NCBI GenBank assembly: GCA_017468435.1
Contig: JAFUIP010000003.1
Location: 120,640 to 184,639, forward strand
Source: Bacteroidales bacterium
GTDB taxonomy: Bacteria; Bacteroidota; Bacteroidia; Bacteroidales; UBA1402
Reading direction: 5' to 3'
Length of the DNA: 64,000 bases
Position 1 is the stretch's first letter; every line of letters begins with the position of its first letter. Below are positions 44,249 to 52,403 of this stretch, piece after piece. A program made the translations under genes and the position numbers. Below the pieces are notes generated by a model that ran no database searches, was not told the origin of the DNA, and worked only from the letters and a program-made list of their open reading frames with translations.

Positions 44249-45268
44249 CTTCAATCTGACTTGAAAATTCAGCTTAAACGACAATGTTCCATCTGTATCT
44301 TTTACAATAGCAGCATACTCATGGCGCGTTGTACTTGAACGTTCCAAGTAGGCGTTTGAATACAAATAATCTTCAAACCTATTTCGATCATAGAAATGAT
44401 AACATAGAATATCACCATCTTTCTTCACGACCAGATATCCTCCATTTGCTTCGTACCTGCCATTCCAAGCCTTAGCCGGCATCATTCCCAAGGCAACAGC
44501 GGTTAATAAATGTTTAATCTTATACTCATAGAAAGGAGATGCATGTGACAAATCATATTCCAATGGATTAATCACTGTTATCGTTTCCACCAATTCCTTC
44601 AATGTAGAAATCCCTGTATTCAATTGAGCCAATAATAGATTAGCAATGATGATAGGCAAATCTCCATCCAACATAACCAGGTTATTCCTAAACATTGCAC
44701 TATCTATCCTATCATATATCAGCACAGCACCCTTGGCCCGTATGGCGTTCACTCTTTCAATCACCTTATTCTTCTTCGGATTCAAATTATTTATTGCATC
44801 AATCTCTTCATCGGAAAAATCAGCACCCTCGATCTTAAAACAAAAATTGGTTGCTTTGCTTGCATTCAACAATGTAGAATCTCCACCTAATTGAGACTTA
44901 ATACTAAATCCCATTTCGGAGTTGATTTTTGTTCTGCGGTCGTGCAGTACAATTCGAATATCCGTCTTATCAGAAGATTTTGCCTTCAACGAATGAGTGA
45001 AAATGTTGCGAACAAACGTTTCTATATATGGAAGTATAAACTCTCCTTCATGTTCATTAATTGATTTCAACAACCATTCTGATTCTTTTAAAAAATCAAA
45101 TGCTGGAATACGTATTATATCTTCATTCCCTAATGTCTGAAAAACCACATCTTGATTTCTTGCTATATTTTCTCGTTGTAATATCATTACAATGGGATAG
45201 AACAATTCAGTAATCTTACTCTTCCGTTCTACCAAAGCCAATAATTTAACAAAATATTCTTCAAACAT
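44246..45268 (-). CDS. HpaII-like type II restriction endonuclease
   Basis: The 340-aa protein matches, from memory of the family, the HpaII group of CCGG-cutting enzymes. Conserved stretches are [10 protein letters not shown] (103-112), [10 protein letters not shown] (120-129, an Asp/Ser-Lys catalytic-type region), [10 protein letters not shown] (133-142) and the C-terminal ...[24 protein letters not shown].... The N-terminus begins directly at a hydrophobic helix and may lack the first residues of the family. DNA is clearly AT-richer than the chromosome around it. No cytosine methyltransferase gene is adjacent, which is odd for an active enzyme. It is three bases downstream of the HNH gene. 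Confidence 0.78.
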   Translation of the reverse strand: MFEEYFVKLLALVERKSKITELFYPIVMILQRENIARNQDVVFQTLGNEDIIRIPAFDFLKESEWLLKSINEHEGEFILPYIETFVRNIFTHSLKAKSSDKTDIRIVLHDRRTKINSEMGFSIKSQLGGDSTLLNASKATNFCFKIEGADFSDEEIDAINNLNPKKNKVIERVNAIRAKGAVLIYDRIDSAMFRNNLVMLDGDLPIIIANLLLAQLNTGISTLKELVETITVINPLEYDLSHASPFYEYKIKHLLTAVALGMMPAKAWNGRYEANGGYLVVKKDGDILCYHFYDRNRFEDYLYSNAYLERSSTTRHEYAAIVKDTDGTLSFKLNFQVRLK

Positions 45269-45271
45269 ATA

Positions 45272-46030
45272 TCAAATCATTTTATAGTTGTTGTAATGAA
45301 TTTCCAACAATTCTCTTTGTGGAAGAAACTTATCAGGCAAAAGTATCGTTTTGCCATTTATCTCTTTTAAATATGTCTTGAATAATGTTTCAGATGTATG
45401 TTGTAGTAATTCTTCAGAAATGAGGATTGTATAATCTGGAGTAATTGTCAATAAATGCTTGTCATAAGCCTTATGGAAGAAAGGGTTCATACAAAGTCCA
45501 TTCTTTGGGTTCGTCCTATTTTTCGTATCTTTAGCCCAATCCACAATGTGGCAAGCTTCCAATAACGCAGGATTTCCCACTCCTGAGATACAACATTGAA
45601 AATTATATGCACTCATTACTGCCGATCTAAAAAATGATTGATGGACTCGCTGTCGAACAATTATTTCACGTTCAATACCTTGGGGTAAATCTTCTACTGC
45701 TATATTTGTGCTTTGCTCAAGACTTTGTTTTGCAAATTTGGCAATCAATCTTTCACTTTCATAAACAAAATATTCAGGATTCCCATAAAATTCATTCCAT
45801 ACCTCTTCTTCCATCTTAGCACCATGTATCAATCCTGTAATTCCATGCTCTTTAAGGTCGGGATCTAATCGTCCAATATTTCCAACTTTCATATTTAATG
45901 CACTTGGAGAACGACCAAGTATATTCGCATACTTGATTATCATTGGATGCGTTTTACTACTGCTTTTAAACGGTATTTTGCAATATACATTAAACGCAAC
46001 GATAGTTTCTTCTCGAGTCCATTTATTCAT
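45272..46030 (-). CDS. HNH endonuclease
   Basis: The 252-aa protein carries a C-terminal HNH nuclease module: CC (146-147), ACHIVDW (His 161), NPKNGLCMN (Asn 177) and FFHKAYD (His 186). The N-terminal part (...NILGRSPSALNMKVGN...) looks like a DNA-recognition region seen in HNH proteins of restriction islets. Such proteins are often coded beside type II restriction enzymes, and their role there is uncertain. It lies between the KilA-N and HpaII-like genes with 6- and 3-bp spacers, so all three share a transcript. Confidence 0.87.
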   Translation of the reverse strand: MNKWTREETIVAFNVYCKIPFKSSSKTHPMIIKYANILGRSPSALNMKVGNIGRLDPDLKEHGITGLIHGAKMEEEVWNEFYGNPEYFVYESERLIAKFAKQSLEQSTNIAVEDLPQGIEREIIVRQRVHQSFFRSAVMSAYNFQCCISGVGNPALLEACHIVDWAKDTKNRTNPKNGLCMNPFFHKAYDKHLLTITPDYTILISEELLQHTSETLFKTYLKEINGKTILLPDKFLPQRELLEIHYNNYKMI

Positions 46031-46036
46031 TGATAC

Positions 46037-46843
46037 TTATCTTAAAAAAATCCGATTATGAGAGTCTTTAAGAACTTTCATTTGCTGAATAGCTACTTGA
46101 TTTAGTTTTATCAACCTTTCACTTTGAGACATCTTTTCATTAATGAATACAGCATTAAGATTCTCCATATTAGACAAACAGATAAGTTCATTTATTGTGG
46201 CATAATCTCGAATGTTTCCTTTTAAACCTGGATTAGCATCACGCCATTCTTTAGCAGTCATACCAAATAATGCAACATTCAATATGTCAGCTTCATTAGC
46301 ATACACATATGAAATCTGTTGTGAGGTCAATTCTTGTGGTATTAAATTCTGCTTAATAGCATCTGTATGTATATGGTAATTGATTTTAGACAACTCGCGT
46401 TTAGCCGTCCACCCTAAAAGTTTCTGCTTTTCTTCTTGAAGACGTTGATATTCCTTTACCAATAACAACTGAAAACGAGGACTAATCCACATGCCGAAGT
46501 GATAAGCAATGTCTTTGTGAGCATAAGTGCCGCCATATCTTCCTGCCTTTGCAATTATGCCGATAGCATTTGTCTTTTCTATCCAGGTCTTAACCGATAA
46601 AACGAAATTATTACTTCCTGCAGCATTTCTAATTGTACCGAATTCGGTATAATTAAAATTTGGATTATAAAGTAACTCCCATTCACCAATGTATTCAATA
46701 GTACTTTTCAAACTCATCCATCGGAAAATGATATGTTCTTGCATTTGACTATGAGCCATATCAGTTAATGAGATATAGTCCTCTGTGCCCTGTGAAACGA
46801 TTGATATTTCAGAATTATCAATATGGATAATCTGTTTCTTCAT
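46037..46843 (-). CDS. KilA-N domain protein
   Basis: The 268-aa protein starts at the ATG at 46843 (MKKQIIHIDNSEISIV). It has an N-terminal KilA-N/APSES-like DNA-binding domain: ...YISLTDMA..., ...WELLYNPNFNYTEFG..., ...WIEKTNAIGIIAKAGRYGGTYAHKDIAYHFGMWISP. KilA-N proteins are phage anti-repressor-like or mobile-element genes and also occur in bacterial defence islets. The C-terminal half has helices (...YATINELICLSNMENLNAVFI...) of unknown role. Residues 65-72 are encoded by the 25-bp repeat that recurs next to lptB. An earlier ATG at 46882 would overlap the vsr remnant and is less likely. Confidence 0.85.
   Translation of the reverse strand: MKKQIIHIDNSEISIVSQGTEDYISLTDMAHSQMQEHIIFRWMSLKSTIEYIGEWELLYNPNFNYTEFGTIRNAAGSNNFVLSVKTWIEKTNAIGIIAKAGRYGGTYAHKDIAYHFGMWISPRFQLLLVKEYQRLQEEKQKLLGWTAKRELSKINYHIHTDAIKQNLIPQELTSQQISYVYANEADILNVALFGMTAKEWRDANPGLKGNIRDYATINELICLSNMENLNAVFINEKMSQSERLIKLNQVAIQQMKVLKDSHNRIFLR
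46631..46655. repeat. 25-bp direct repeat, copy 2, inside the KilA-N gene
   Basis: It is identical to 44224-44248 over 25 bases, after which the flanks diverge. Here it encodes part of the KilA-N domain, so the lptB-side copy is probably the derived one. Confidence 0.95.
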
Positions 46844-46869
46844 ATTGTTGATTATTATTTGATTTAATA

Positions 46870-47094
46870 CTATTTTTCCCAATCCCTGCCATGCCTGAAC
46901 TCACCATCGCAAAATATCGCGATTTTCATCTTACGAATTGTAAAATCAGGCGTTCCAAACACCGCTTTATCATTCTTTCGATATCTGACTCCGACATTCC
47001 ACAACAGCTTTCCAAACAAAATCTCAAGTTTATTTCCTTTTCCTTTGTTTGCCGCCATGTTTTTATATCGCTGTTGTTTTGTTAGACAATCCAT
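46870..47094 (-). pseudogene. vsr: Very-short-patch repair endonuclease (vsr), 3'-truncated
   Basis: The 74-aa remnant begins MDCLTKQQRYKNMAANKGKG and continues to ...GTPDFTIRKMKIAIFCDGEFRHGRDWEK before a TAG. This is the N-terminal half of Vsr, which nicks beside T:G mismatches formed by deamination of 5-methylcytosine; full Vsr is about 140 aa. The catalytic Asp of PDF is kept, but the C-terminal half is missing. Vsr genes normally travel with cytosine-C5 methyltransferases, so this is evidence that a methyltransferase once stood here. The break falls right before the KilA-N gene. Confidence 0.8.
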
Positions 47095-47161
47095 ACGAGT
47101 AATCTTGGCGTTACAATATTAAGGTCACAAATATACTACTAAATTCAGAATCTCGGTGCGA

Positions 47162-47366
47162 ATTCTCTATCTTTCTCGGATGTTCGCTTCTCTCACATCC
47201 TCGCAAGATATTTCTTCAACCAATGAGTTTTCTATCTTTCTCGGACGTTCCGAAATCACAAGCAATTTCTTCACATCCTCGCAAGATATTTCTTCACACT
47301 GCAAGTTTTCTATCTTTCTCGGACGTTCCGAAATCGCAAGCAATTTCTTCACATCCTCGCAAGATA
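47162..47366. repeat. 78-bp tandem repeat, about 2.7 copies
   Basis: Two near-identical copies start at 47227 and 47305; the shared 62 bp differ at one position (47258 A versus 47336 G). A shortened diverged copy lies at 47162-47226 and the third is cut off at 47366. The unit contains CTATCTTTCTCGGACGTTCC. The 78-bp period keeps frame, and a minus-strand frame reads ISERPRKIEN repeatedly, but coding status is doubtful. Confidence 0.9.
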
Positions 47367-47400
47367 GGCTTCGCCTCGGAAAAACAAACCAACAAGTTGA

Positions 47401-47481
47401 TTTGTTTTTTTTTATGCTCTCGCTCATCGAAAGTTTTCAGCAAGCTGAAACTTTCTCTTCGCTTGAGCATAAAAAAACAAA
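47401..47481. terminator. Long hairpin, probable bidirectional terminator
   Basis: Outer arms 47401-47419 and 47465-47481 (ATGCTC/GAGCAT flanked by a T-run and an A-run) enclose an inner stem 47429-47441 with 47444-47455, one bulged base and a 2-base loop. T-runs occur 3' on either strand, so it can stop transcription both ways between vsr and the methyltransferase fusion. Confidence 0.7.
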
Positions 47482-47489
47482 CATCCCAT

Positions 47490-47520
47490 TTTGTTCTCCA
47501 CTCGGCTTGCACTATCTTTG
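47490..47520 (+). promoter_or_regulatory. Promoter of the corrinoid methyltransferase fusion gene
   Basis: TTTG (47490-47493), a 19-bp spacer and TATCTTTG (47513-47520) match the Bacteroidota consensus very well. The leader is about 33 nt. Confidence 0.8.
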
Positions 47521-47557
47521 CATCAATTCTTACTAAACTAACAATAAACTTACTTGA

Positions 47558-50434
47558 ATGAATACTTGGAAAAAGAATTTAGAAGAGACCAAACAGCATT
47601 ATATAGATTGGTGGAACCATAAGGGATTGGTACTGAACATGTGGGAGCATTTCCAGGAAGGAGTGCAGGCGCATGCCGAAGTAGCCAAACCAAGAGAGCC
47701 GAAAGACTTGAACGAGAAATGGTTCGATGCCAAATGGAGAGCCGATTTCCTAGATTGGTACGTGGCACACAGTTGCTTGAAAGCCGACATCCTGCCGGTG
47801 GCCAACACACAACTGGGTCCGGGTTCTTTGGCTGCCATTCTGGGCGGGCGCTTGGAAGGCGGAGAAGACACCATTTGGATACATCCCGACCCCGATTTCA
47901 AGGAAGATATCATTTTAGACGAGAACAACGAAGCTTGGAAACTGCACAAGACTTTGCTGAAAGCCTGCAAGGAAAAAGCACATGGTCATTATTACGTGGG
48001 CATGCCCGACCTGATGGAAGGCTTGGACGTATTGGCAGCGCTGAAAGGTTCCGACACGGTACTCATCGATTTGCTCACGCAAGGCGAGGTGGTGGAAAAA
48101 CAGCTCCAGCAGATCAACGACATCTATTTCAAGGTTTTCGACGAATTGTACGACATCATCCGCGAAGGCGACGAAATGGCATTCTGCTACTTCTCGGCCT
48201 GGGCGCCCGGCAAGATGAGCAAATTGCAATGCGATATTTCTACCATGATCAGCGAAGAAGACTTCCGTCGATTTGCCCAGCCTTTCATCCGCGAACAATG
48301 CCAGAAGATTCCTTACACCATTTATCACTTGGACGGCGTGGGCGCCATGCGTCATTTGCCCGCTTTGCTCGAAATTGAAGAGCTGAAGGCCATTCAGTGG
48401 ACGCCCGGCGTGGGCGAACCTCAGGGCGGTGACCCGAAATGGTACGATTTGTACAGACAGATTTTGGCTGCCGGCAAGAGCATCATGGCTTGTTGGGTAA
48501 CGATAGACGAACTTCGTCCGCTTTTGGATGCCATCGGCATTGAAGGTGTTCATCTAGAAATGGATTTCCACAACGAAGCCGAAGTGGAAGAAGCCATGAA
48601 GATAGTGGAAGAATATCGCCAGAAAGCGGCAGAAAAAAAGGCCGAAGAAGCCAAGAAAGCCGAACATTGCTGCCAATGCCATACGAACGAGTTCGACGAC
48701 GTGGATTTATTCCTGCGCGAGGCTCCGCAAGACAAAGCGCCCATCACCGAAGTGATGAAGGAACGCATCTTGGTGATGGATGGCGGTTTCGGCACGACAT
48801 TGCAAGAATATCAACTGAAGGAAAAGGATTTCCGCGGACAACTTTTCGCCAAACACGACAAAGATTTGAAAGGCTGCAACGATGTGCTCTGCCTGAGCAA
48901 TCCCAGTTTGGTGGCCGATATTCACGAACGTTTCTTGGAAGCCGGAGCCAACATTCTCTCTACCAACACATTCAATGCGCAGGCCGTTTCGCTGAAAGGT
49001 TATCACCTGGAAAATAAAGTGAGCGAAATCAACTTGGCTGCAGCGGTGATTGCACGAAGCATCGCCAACCAATATCATTGCGAGGAACATCCTGTATATG
49101 TGTTCGGTAGCATGGGGCCGACAGAAAAATGCATCAGTTTAGACGAAATAAGCCGAGACGCCCTGCTGAAAGCTTACAAAGAACAAGCAGAAGCTTTGAT
49201 GATGGGCGGTGTGGACGGATTTATCATCGAAACCATTTTTGATGCCGAAAATGCGCTGATTGCTTTGCAAGCCTGTCGCGAAACGATGGAAAAGACGGCG
49301 CGCCAGATTCCGGTGTGCATGAGTTTCACGCTGAAAGATCCCAAGGGTCTGAACATGATGGGCCAAGACCTGATGACTTACATGAAGGCCTTGCCTCGCG
49401 ACATTGTTACCTGTGTAGGTCTGAATTGTTCTTTGGGCGCTGCTCAGATGATTCCTTTCCTGCGTGAAATGGCGGCGCAATTGCCTTTCTACATTTCGGC
49501 TTATCCCAACGCCGGCTTGCCCGATAAAGACGGACATTACGAACAAACGCCCAAACTGATGCAGGCTGCCGTTTGGCCTTTGGTGGAAGATCACATCGTC
49601 AACATGATTGGCGGATGTTGCGGCACCACCGACGAACATATTCTCATGATTGCGCAGTTGACAAGCCCGGCCAGCGGCCTGTGGGTAACGCCTCATCGCA
49701 TTCCGGAAACTGCCATGGCTAACGACGTTTCGAGCGAAACCACGGAAGAAAGCAAAAAGCAGACAATCAATTCTACAACAACTAATAAACAAACTACTAT
49801 GAGCAACGATTTGTTATTCCAGGCTATCCTGACCGGTAAATTGCCCGAAGCAGAAAAAGCCACCCAAGAAGCCATCGAAGCAGGCTTGTCACCCCAAGAA
49901 ATCATCAACGGACAAATGATTGCCGCCATGAGCGAAATCGGTCAACGTTTCCAAGACGGTAAAGCTTTCGTTCCCCAATTGCTGATGGCTGCCCGCGCTA
50001 TGAAAGGTGCCATGCAACTTTTGAAACCATTGATGGAAGGTGCTGCCGTTGAAACTTTGGGCAAAGCCATCATCGGTACGGTAAAGGGTGACTTGCACGA
50101 CATCGGCAAAAACCTGGTAGCCTCCATGTTGGAAGGTTGCGGTTTCGAAGTCATCAACATCGGTATCGACGTTCCGGCTGAAAAGTTCGTGGAAGCCGTA
50201 AAGGAACACAATGCTGACATCTTGGCCATGAGTGCCTTGCTGACTACCACCATGCCTTATATGAAGGAAGTTATCGATGCTTTGGAAGCTGCCGGCATCC
50301 GTCAGAGTGTTAAGGTGATGGTGGGCGGTGCTCCCCTGAGCCAGGAATATGCAGACGAAATCGGTGCCGACGGTTACAGCGACAACGCCAACAGTGCCGT
50401 TGCTTTGGCCAAGAGCCTGATGGGCAAGAACTAA
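47558..50434 (+). CDS. Three-part corrinoid methyltransferase: URO-D-like + homocysteine methyltransferase + B12-binding
   Basis: The 958-aa fusion has three blocks. Residues 1 to about 360 resemble the URO-D/MtaA-CmuA methyltransferase family (...YHLDG at 256-260, ...IQWTPGVGEPQGGDPKWYDLYRQIL). After a Glu/Lys/Ala linker, about 395-700 is a homocysteine S-methyltransferase (Pfam S-methyl_trans) barrel with ERILVMDGGFG (402-412) and the zinc cysteines C624, C687, C688 (GLNCSLG, GGCCGTT). From M748 to the end is a MetH/MtaC-type corrinoid protein with the cap helices and the cobalt-ligand motif DLHDIG (845-850, His 847). The layout suggests a methyl group moves from an unknown donor via B12 to homocysteine within one chain. 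MetH's folate and reactivation domains are absent. The linker before 748 is Ser/Thr/Asn-rich and its DNA looks like a former gene gap. The gene has its own strong promoter. Confidence 0.85.
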   Translation: MNTWKKNLEETKQHYIDWWNHKGLVLNMWEHFQEGVQAHAEVAKPREPKDLNEKWFDAKWRADFLDWYVAHSCLKADILPVANTQLGPGSLAAILGGRLEGGEDTIWIHPDPDFKEDIILDENNEAWKLHKTLLKACKEKAHGHYYVGMPDLMEGLDVLAALKGSDTVLIDLLTQGEVVEKQLQQINDIYFKVFDELYDIIREGDEMAFCYFSAWAPGKMSKLQCDISTMISEEDFRRFAQPFIREQCQKIPYTIYHLDGVGAMRHLPALLEIEELKAIQWTPGVGEPQGGDPKWYDLYRQILAAGKSIMACWVTIDELRPLLDAIGIEGVHLEMDFHNEAEVEEAMKIVEEYRQKAAEKKAEEAKKAEHCCQCHTNEFDDVDLFLREAPQDKAPITEVMKERILVMDGGFGTTLQEYQLKEKDFRGQLFAKHDKDLKGCNDVLCLSNPSLVADIHERFLEAGANILSTNTFNAQAVSLKGYHLENKVSEINLAAAVIARSIANQYHCEEHPVYVFGSMGPTEKCISLDEISRDALLKAYKEQAEALMMGGVDGFIIETIFDAENALIALQACRETMEKTARQIPVCMSFTLKDPKGLNMMGQDLMTYMKALPRDIVTCVGLNCSLGAAQMIPFLREMAAQLPFYISAYPNAGLPDKDGHYEQTPKLMQAAVWPLVEDHIVNMIGGCCGTTDEHILMIAQLTSPASGLWVTPHRIPETAMANDVSSETTEESKKQTINSTTTNKQTTMSNDLLFQAILTGKLPEAEKATQEAIEAGLSPQEIINGQMIAAMSEIGQRFQDGKAFVPQLLMAARAMKGAMQLLKPLMEGAAVETLGKAIIGTVKGDLHDIGKNLVASMLEGCGFEVINIGIDVPAEKFVEAVKEHNADILAMSALLTTTMPYMKEVIDALEAAGIRQSVKVMVGGAPLSQEYADEIGADGYSDNANSAVALAKSLMGKN

Positions 50435-50453
50435 CTAACAAAACTAACAGAGA

Positions 50454-52403
50454 ATGAGGAGATTATTATTCACAGGCTTATGCCTGCTGTTGCTCGCATG
50501 TCAAGGATGCTGTCAATCATCAGCATCCTATATGCGGGAAGCAGAACATTTGGACAGGGGCTTGATAGTCAGTGTCAGCGGCGAACAGAAGGCTTTTCTT
50601 TCCTGGAGATTGCTGATAGACGACAAGGCCTCCGAAGTTTTTGATGTTTATAAACGCGTAGAAGGCGAAGATTTTTTTACCAAACTCAATGCCAAGGCTT
50701 TGCGCGGAGGAACCAACTTCTGCGACGAAAACTACGACAACAGCAAAGCTTGTGATTATCTGGTAATGGCCGCCGGAAATCATGCCGAACAGATGCCGGC
50801 AGAAACCTTTGTAGCCGAAGCCGGCAGTCTGTATCATTTAAAGGCGCATCAGCCTCAGCAGTCTTATCTCAGCATTCCTTTGCAAACGCCCGAAGGTTAT
50901 CGTCCGGGCGATTGTTCGTTGGGTGATCTTGATGGCGATGGTCGTTACGAAATCATTGTCAAGCAGGAAAGCCAACCCCGCGACAACTCTCATGCCGGAT
51001 TCACCGGACAAAGCAAATTAGAAGCTTACACGCTTGACGGGCAGATGCTTTGGCGTGCCGACTTAGGCATCAACATTCGCGAAGGGGCTCACTACATTCC
51101 TTTCTTGGTCTTCGACTTCGATGGCGACGGCAAGGCCGAAGTGGTTTGCAAAACGGCCGACGGCACCATTGACGGACAAGGCAATGTCTTGGGCGATGCC
51201 ACTGCCGATTGGCGCAACAAACCCGAGGATCGTCCGGCCGCTTATCAAGGAAAATTCTTCGAAGGTGTCATTATGAGAGGCCCTGAGTATCTGAGTGTTT
51301 TCGACGGAGAAACGGGTGCCATCAAGGCAAATGCCAAGTATATTCCTTCGCGTCACCCCGAAAAGGAGAATCCTTCTCCGCAAGAAATGAGCGACATTTG
51401 GAGCGATGGTTACGGCAACCGCAGTGAACGCTATCTGGCCTGCGTGGCTTATCTCGACGGCAAACGTCCCAGCATCGTCATGTGTCGTGGCTATTACTCG
51501 CGCACGGTGTTGTCCGCATGGAACTACGAAGATGGTCAACTGATTCCCGTTTGGACTTTCGACAGCGACGATAAGGCTCATCCTGAACATTTTGCTTATC
51601 GCGGCATGGGCAACCACAACCTCAGCGTGGGCGATGTGGATGGAGACGGATTCGATGAAATTGTTTATGGCAACATGGTGGTCGATCACGATGGAAAGGG
51701 CTTGTACAGCACCGGCATCGGCCATGCAGACGCCATGCACCTGAGCGACCTCGACCCTGAACGTCCGGGCTTGGAAATCTTCAACACCCAGGAACCCGTG
51801 GGCGCATACGGCATGAATTTTCGTCAGGCGGGAAGCGGCGAAATCTATTGGAACGTACCCACCGACAGCGTGGCCGTATCGTACGAACGCAAACAACAAG
51901 GCCCTGGACGTGCGGTAGCTTTCGATATCGACGAACGTTATCCCGGTGCAGAATGCTGGGTAAGAGGCGGTGGCATCAGCGGATTATACAATTGCAAGGG
52001 TGAGAAAATCGCCGAGCGCGCACCTCGCTCCTGCAACTTTGCCATTTACTGGGATGGCGACCTGCTGCGCGAATTGCTCGACGGCACCCGCATCCAGAAG
52101 TATCATTGGCAAGACCAAAGCATGGAAATGTTGCTGCAAGCCGAAGGCTGTCGTTCGAACAACGGAAGCAAATCCACCCCGAGCATTAGTGCCGACATCT
52201 ACGGTGACTGGCGCGAAGAAGTGGTCTTCCCCACCCGCGACAATAAGGAACTGCGCATCTACACGACGACCATCCCGACGGATTATCGCATGCCCAGCTT
52301 GATGTACGATCCGATTTATCGTTTAGGAATAGCATGGCAGAATGTCGGTTACAACATTCCGCCACATCTTAGCGTAGATCTTGTTTCCAAGTTTCGTAAA
52401 TAG
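50454..52403 (+). CDS. PL11 rhamnogalacturonan lyase, lipoprotein
   Basis: The 649-aa protein starts with a lipoprotein signal (lipobox LLAC at about 16). The body is a beta-propeller of family PL11 with repeated calcium-binding loops: LGDLDGDGRYE, FDFDGDGKAE, VGDVDGDGFDE. PL11 enzymes cleave the rhamnose-galacturonate backbone of rhamnogalacturonan I by beta-elimination. The ends ...GGGISGLYNCKGEKI and ...NNGSKSTPSISADIYGDWREEVV are typical. It begins 20 bp after the methyltransferase fusion, possibly co-transcribed. Its last 35 bp overlap the 3' end of the opposing pectate lyase gene. Confidence 0.93.
   Translation: MRRLLFTGLCLLLLACQGCCQSSASYMREAEHLDRGLIVSVSGEQKAFLSWRLLIDDKASEVFDVYKRVEGEDFFTKLNAKALRGGTNFCDENYDNSKACDYLVMAAGNHAEQMPAETFVAEAGSLYHLKAHQPQQSYLSIPLQTPEGYRPGDCSLGDLDGDGRYEIIVKQESQPRDNSHAGFTGQSKLEAYTLDGQMLWRADLGINIREGAHYIPFLVFDFDGDGKAEVVCKTADGTIDGQGNVLGDATADWRNKPEDRPAAYQGKFFEGVIMRGPEYLSVFDGETGAIKANAKYIPSRHPEKENPSPQEMSDIWSDGYGNRSERYLACVAYLDGKRPSIVMCRGYYSRTVLSAWNYEDGQLIPVWTFDSDDKAHPEHFAYRGMGNHNLSVGDVDGDGFDEIVYGNMVVDHDGKGLYSTGIGHADAMHLSDLDPERPGLEIFNTQEPVGAYGMNFRQAGSGEIYWNVPTDSVAVSYERKQQGPGRAVAFDIDERYPGAECWVRGGGISGLYNCKGEKIAERAPRSCNFAIYWDGDLLRELLDGTRIQKYHWQDQSMEMLLQAEGCRSNNGSKSTPSISADIYGDWREEVVFPTRDNKELRIYTTTIPTDYRMPSLMYDPIYRLGIAWQNVGYNIPPHLSVDLVSKFRK

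Noticed and set aside
44246..47094. Prophage remnant because of KilA-N
   Set aside because: No integrase, structural or lysis genes; a restriction islet explains the content better.
47162..47366. CRISPR array or phage array at the 78-bp repeats
   Set aside because: The repeats are head-to-tail with no unique spacers.
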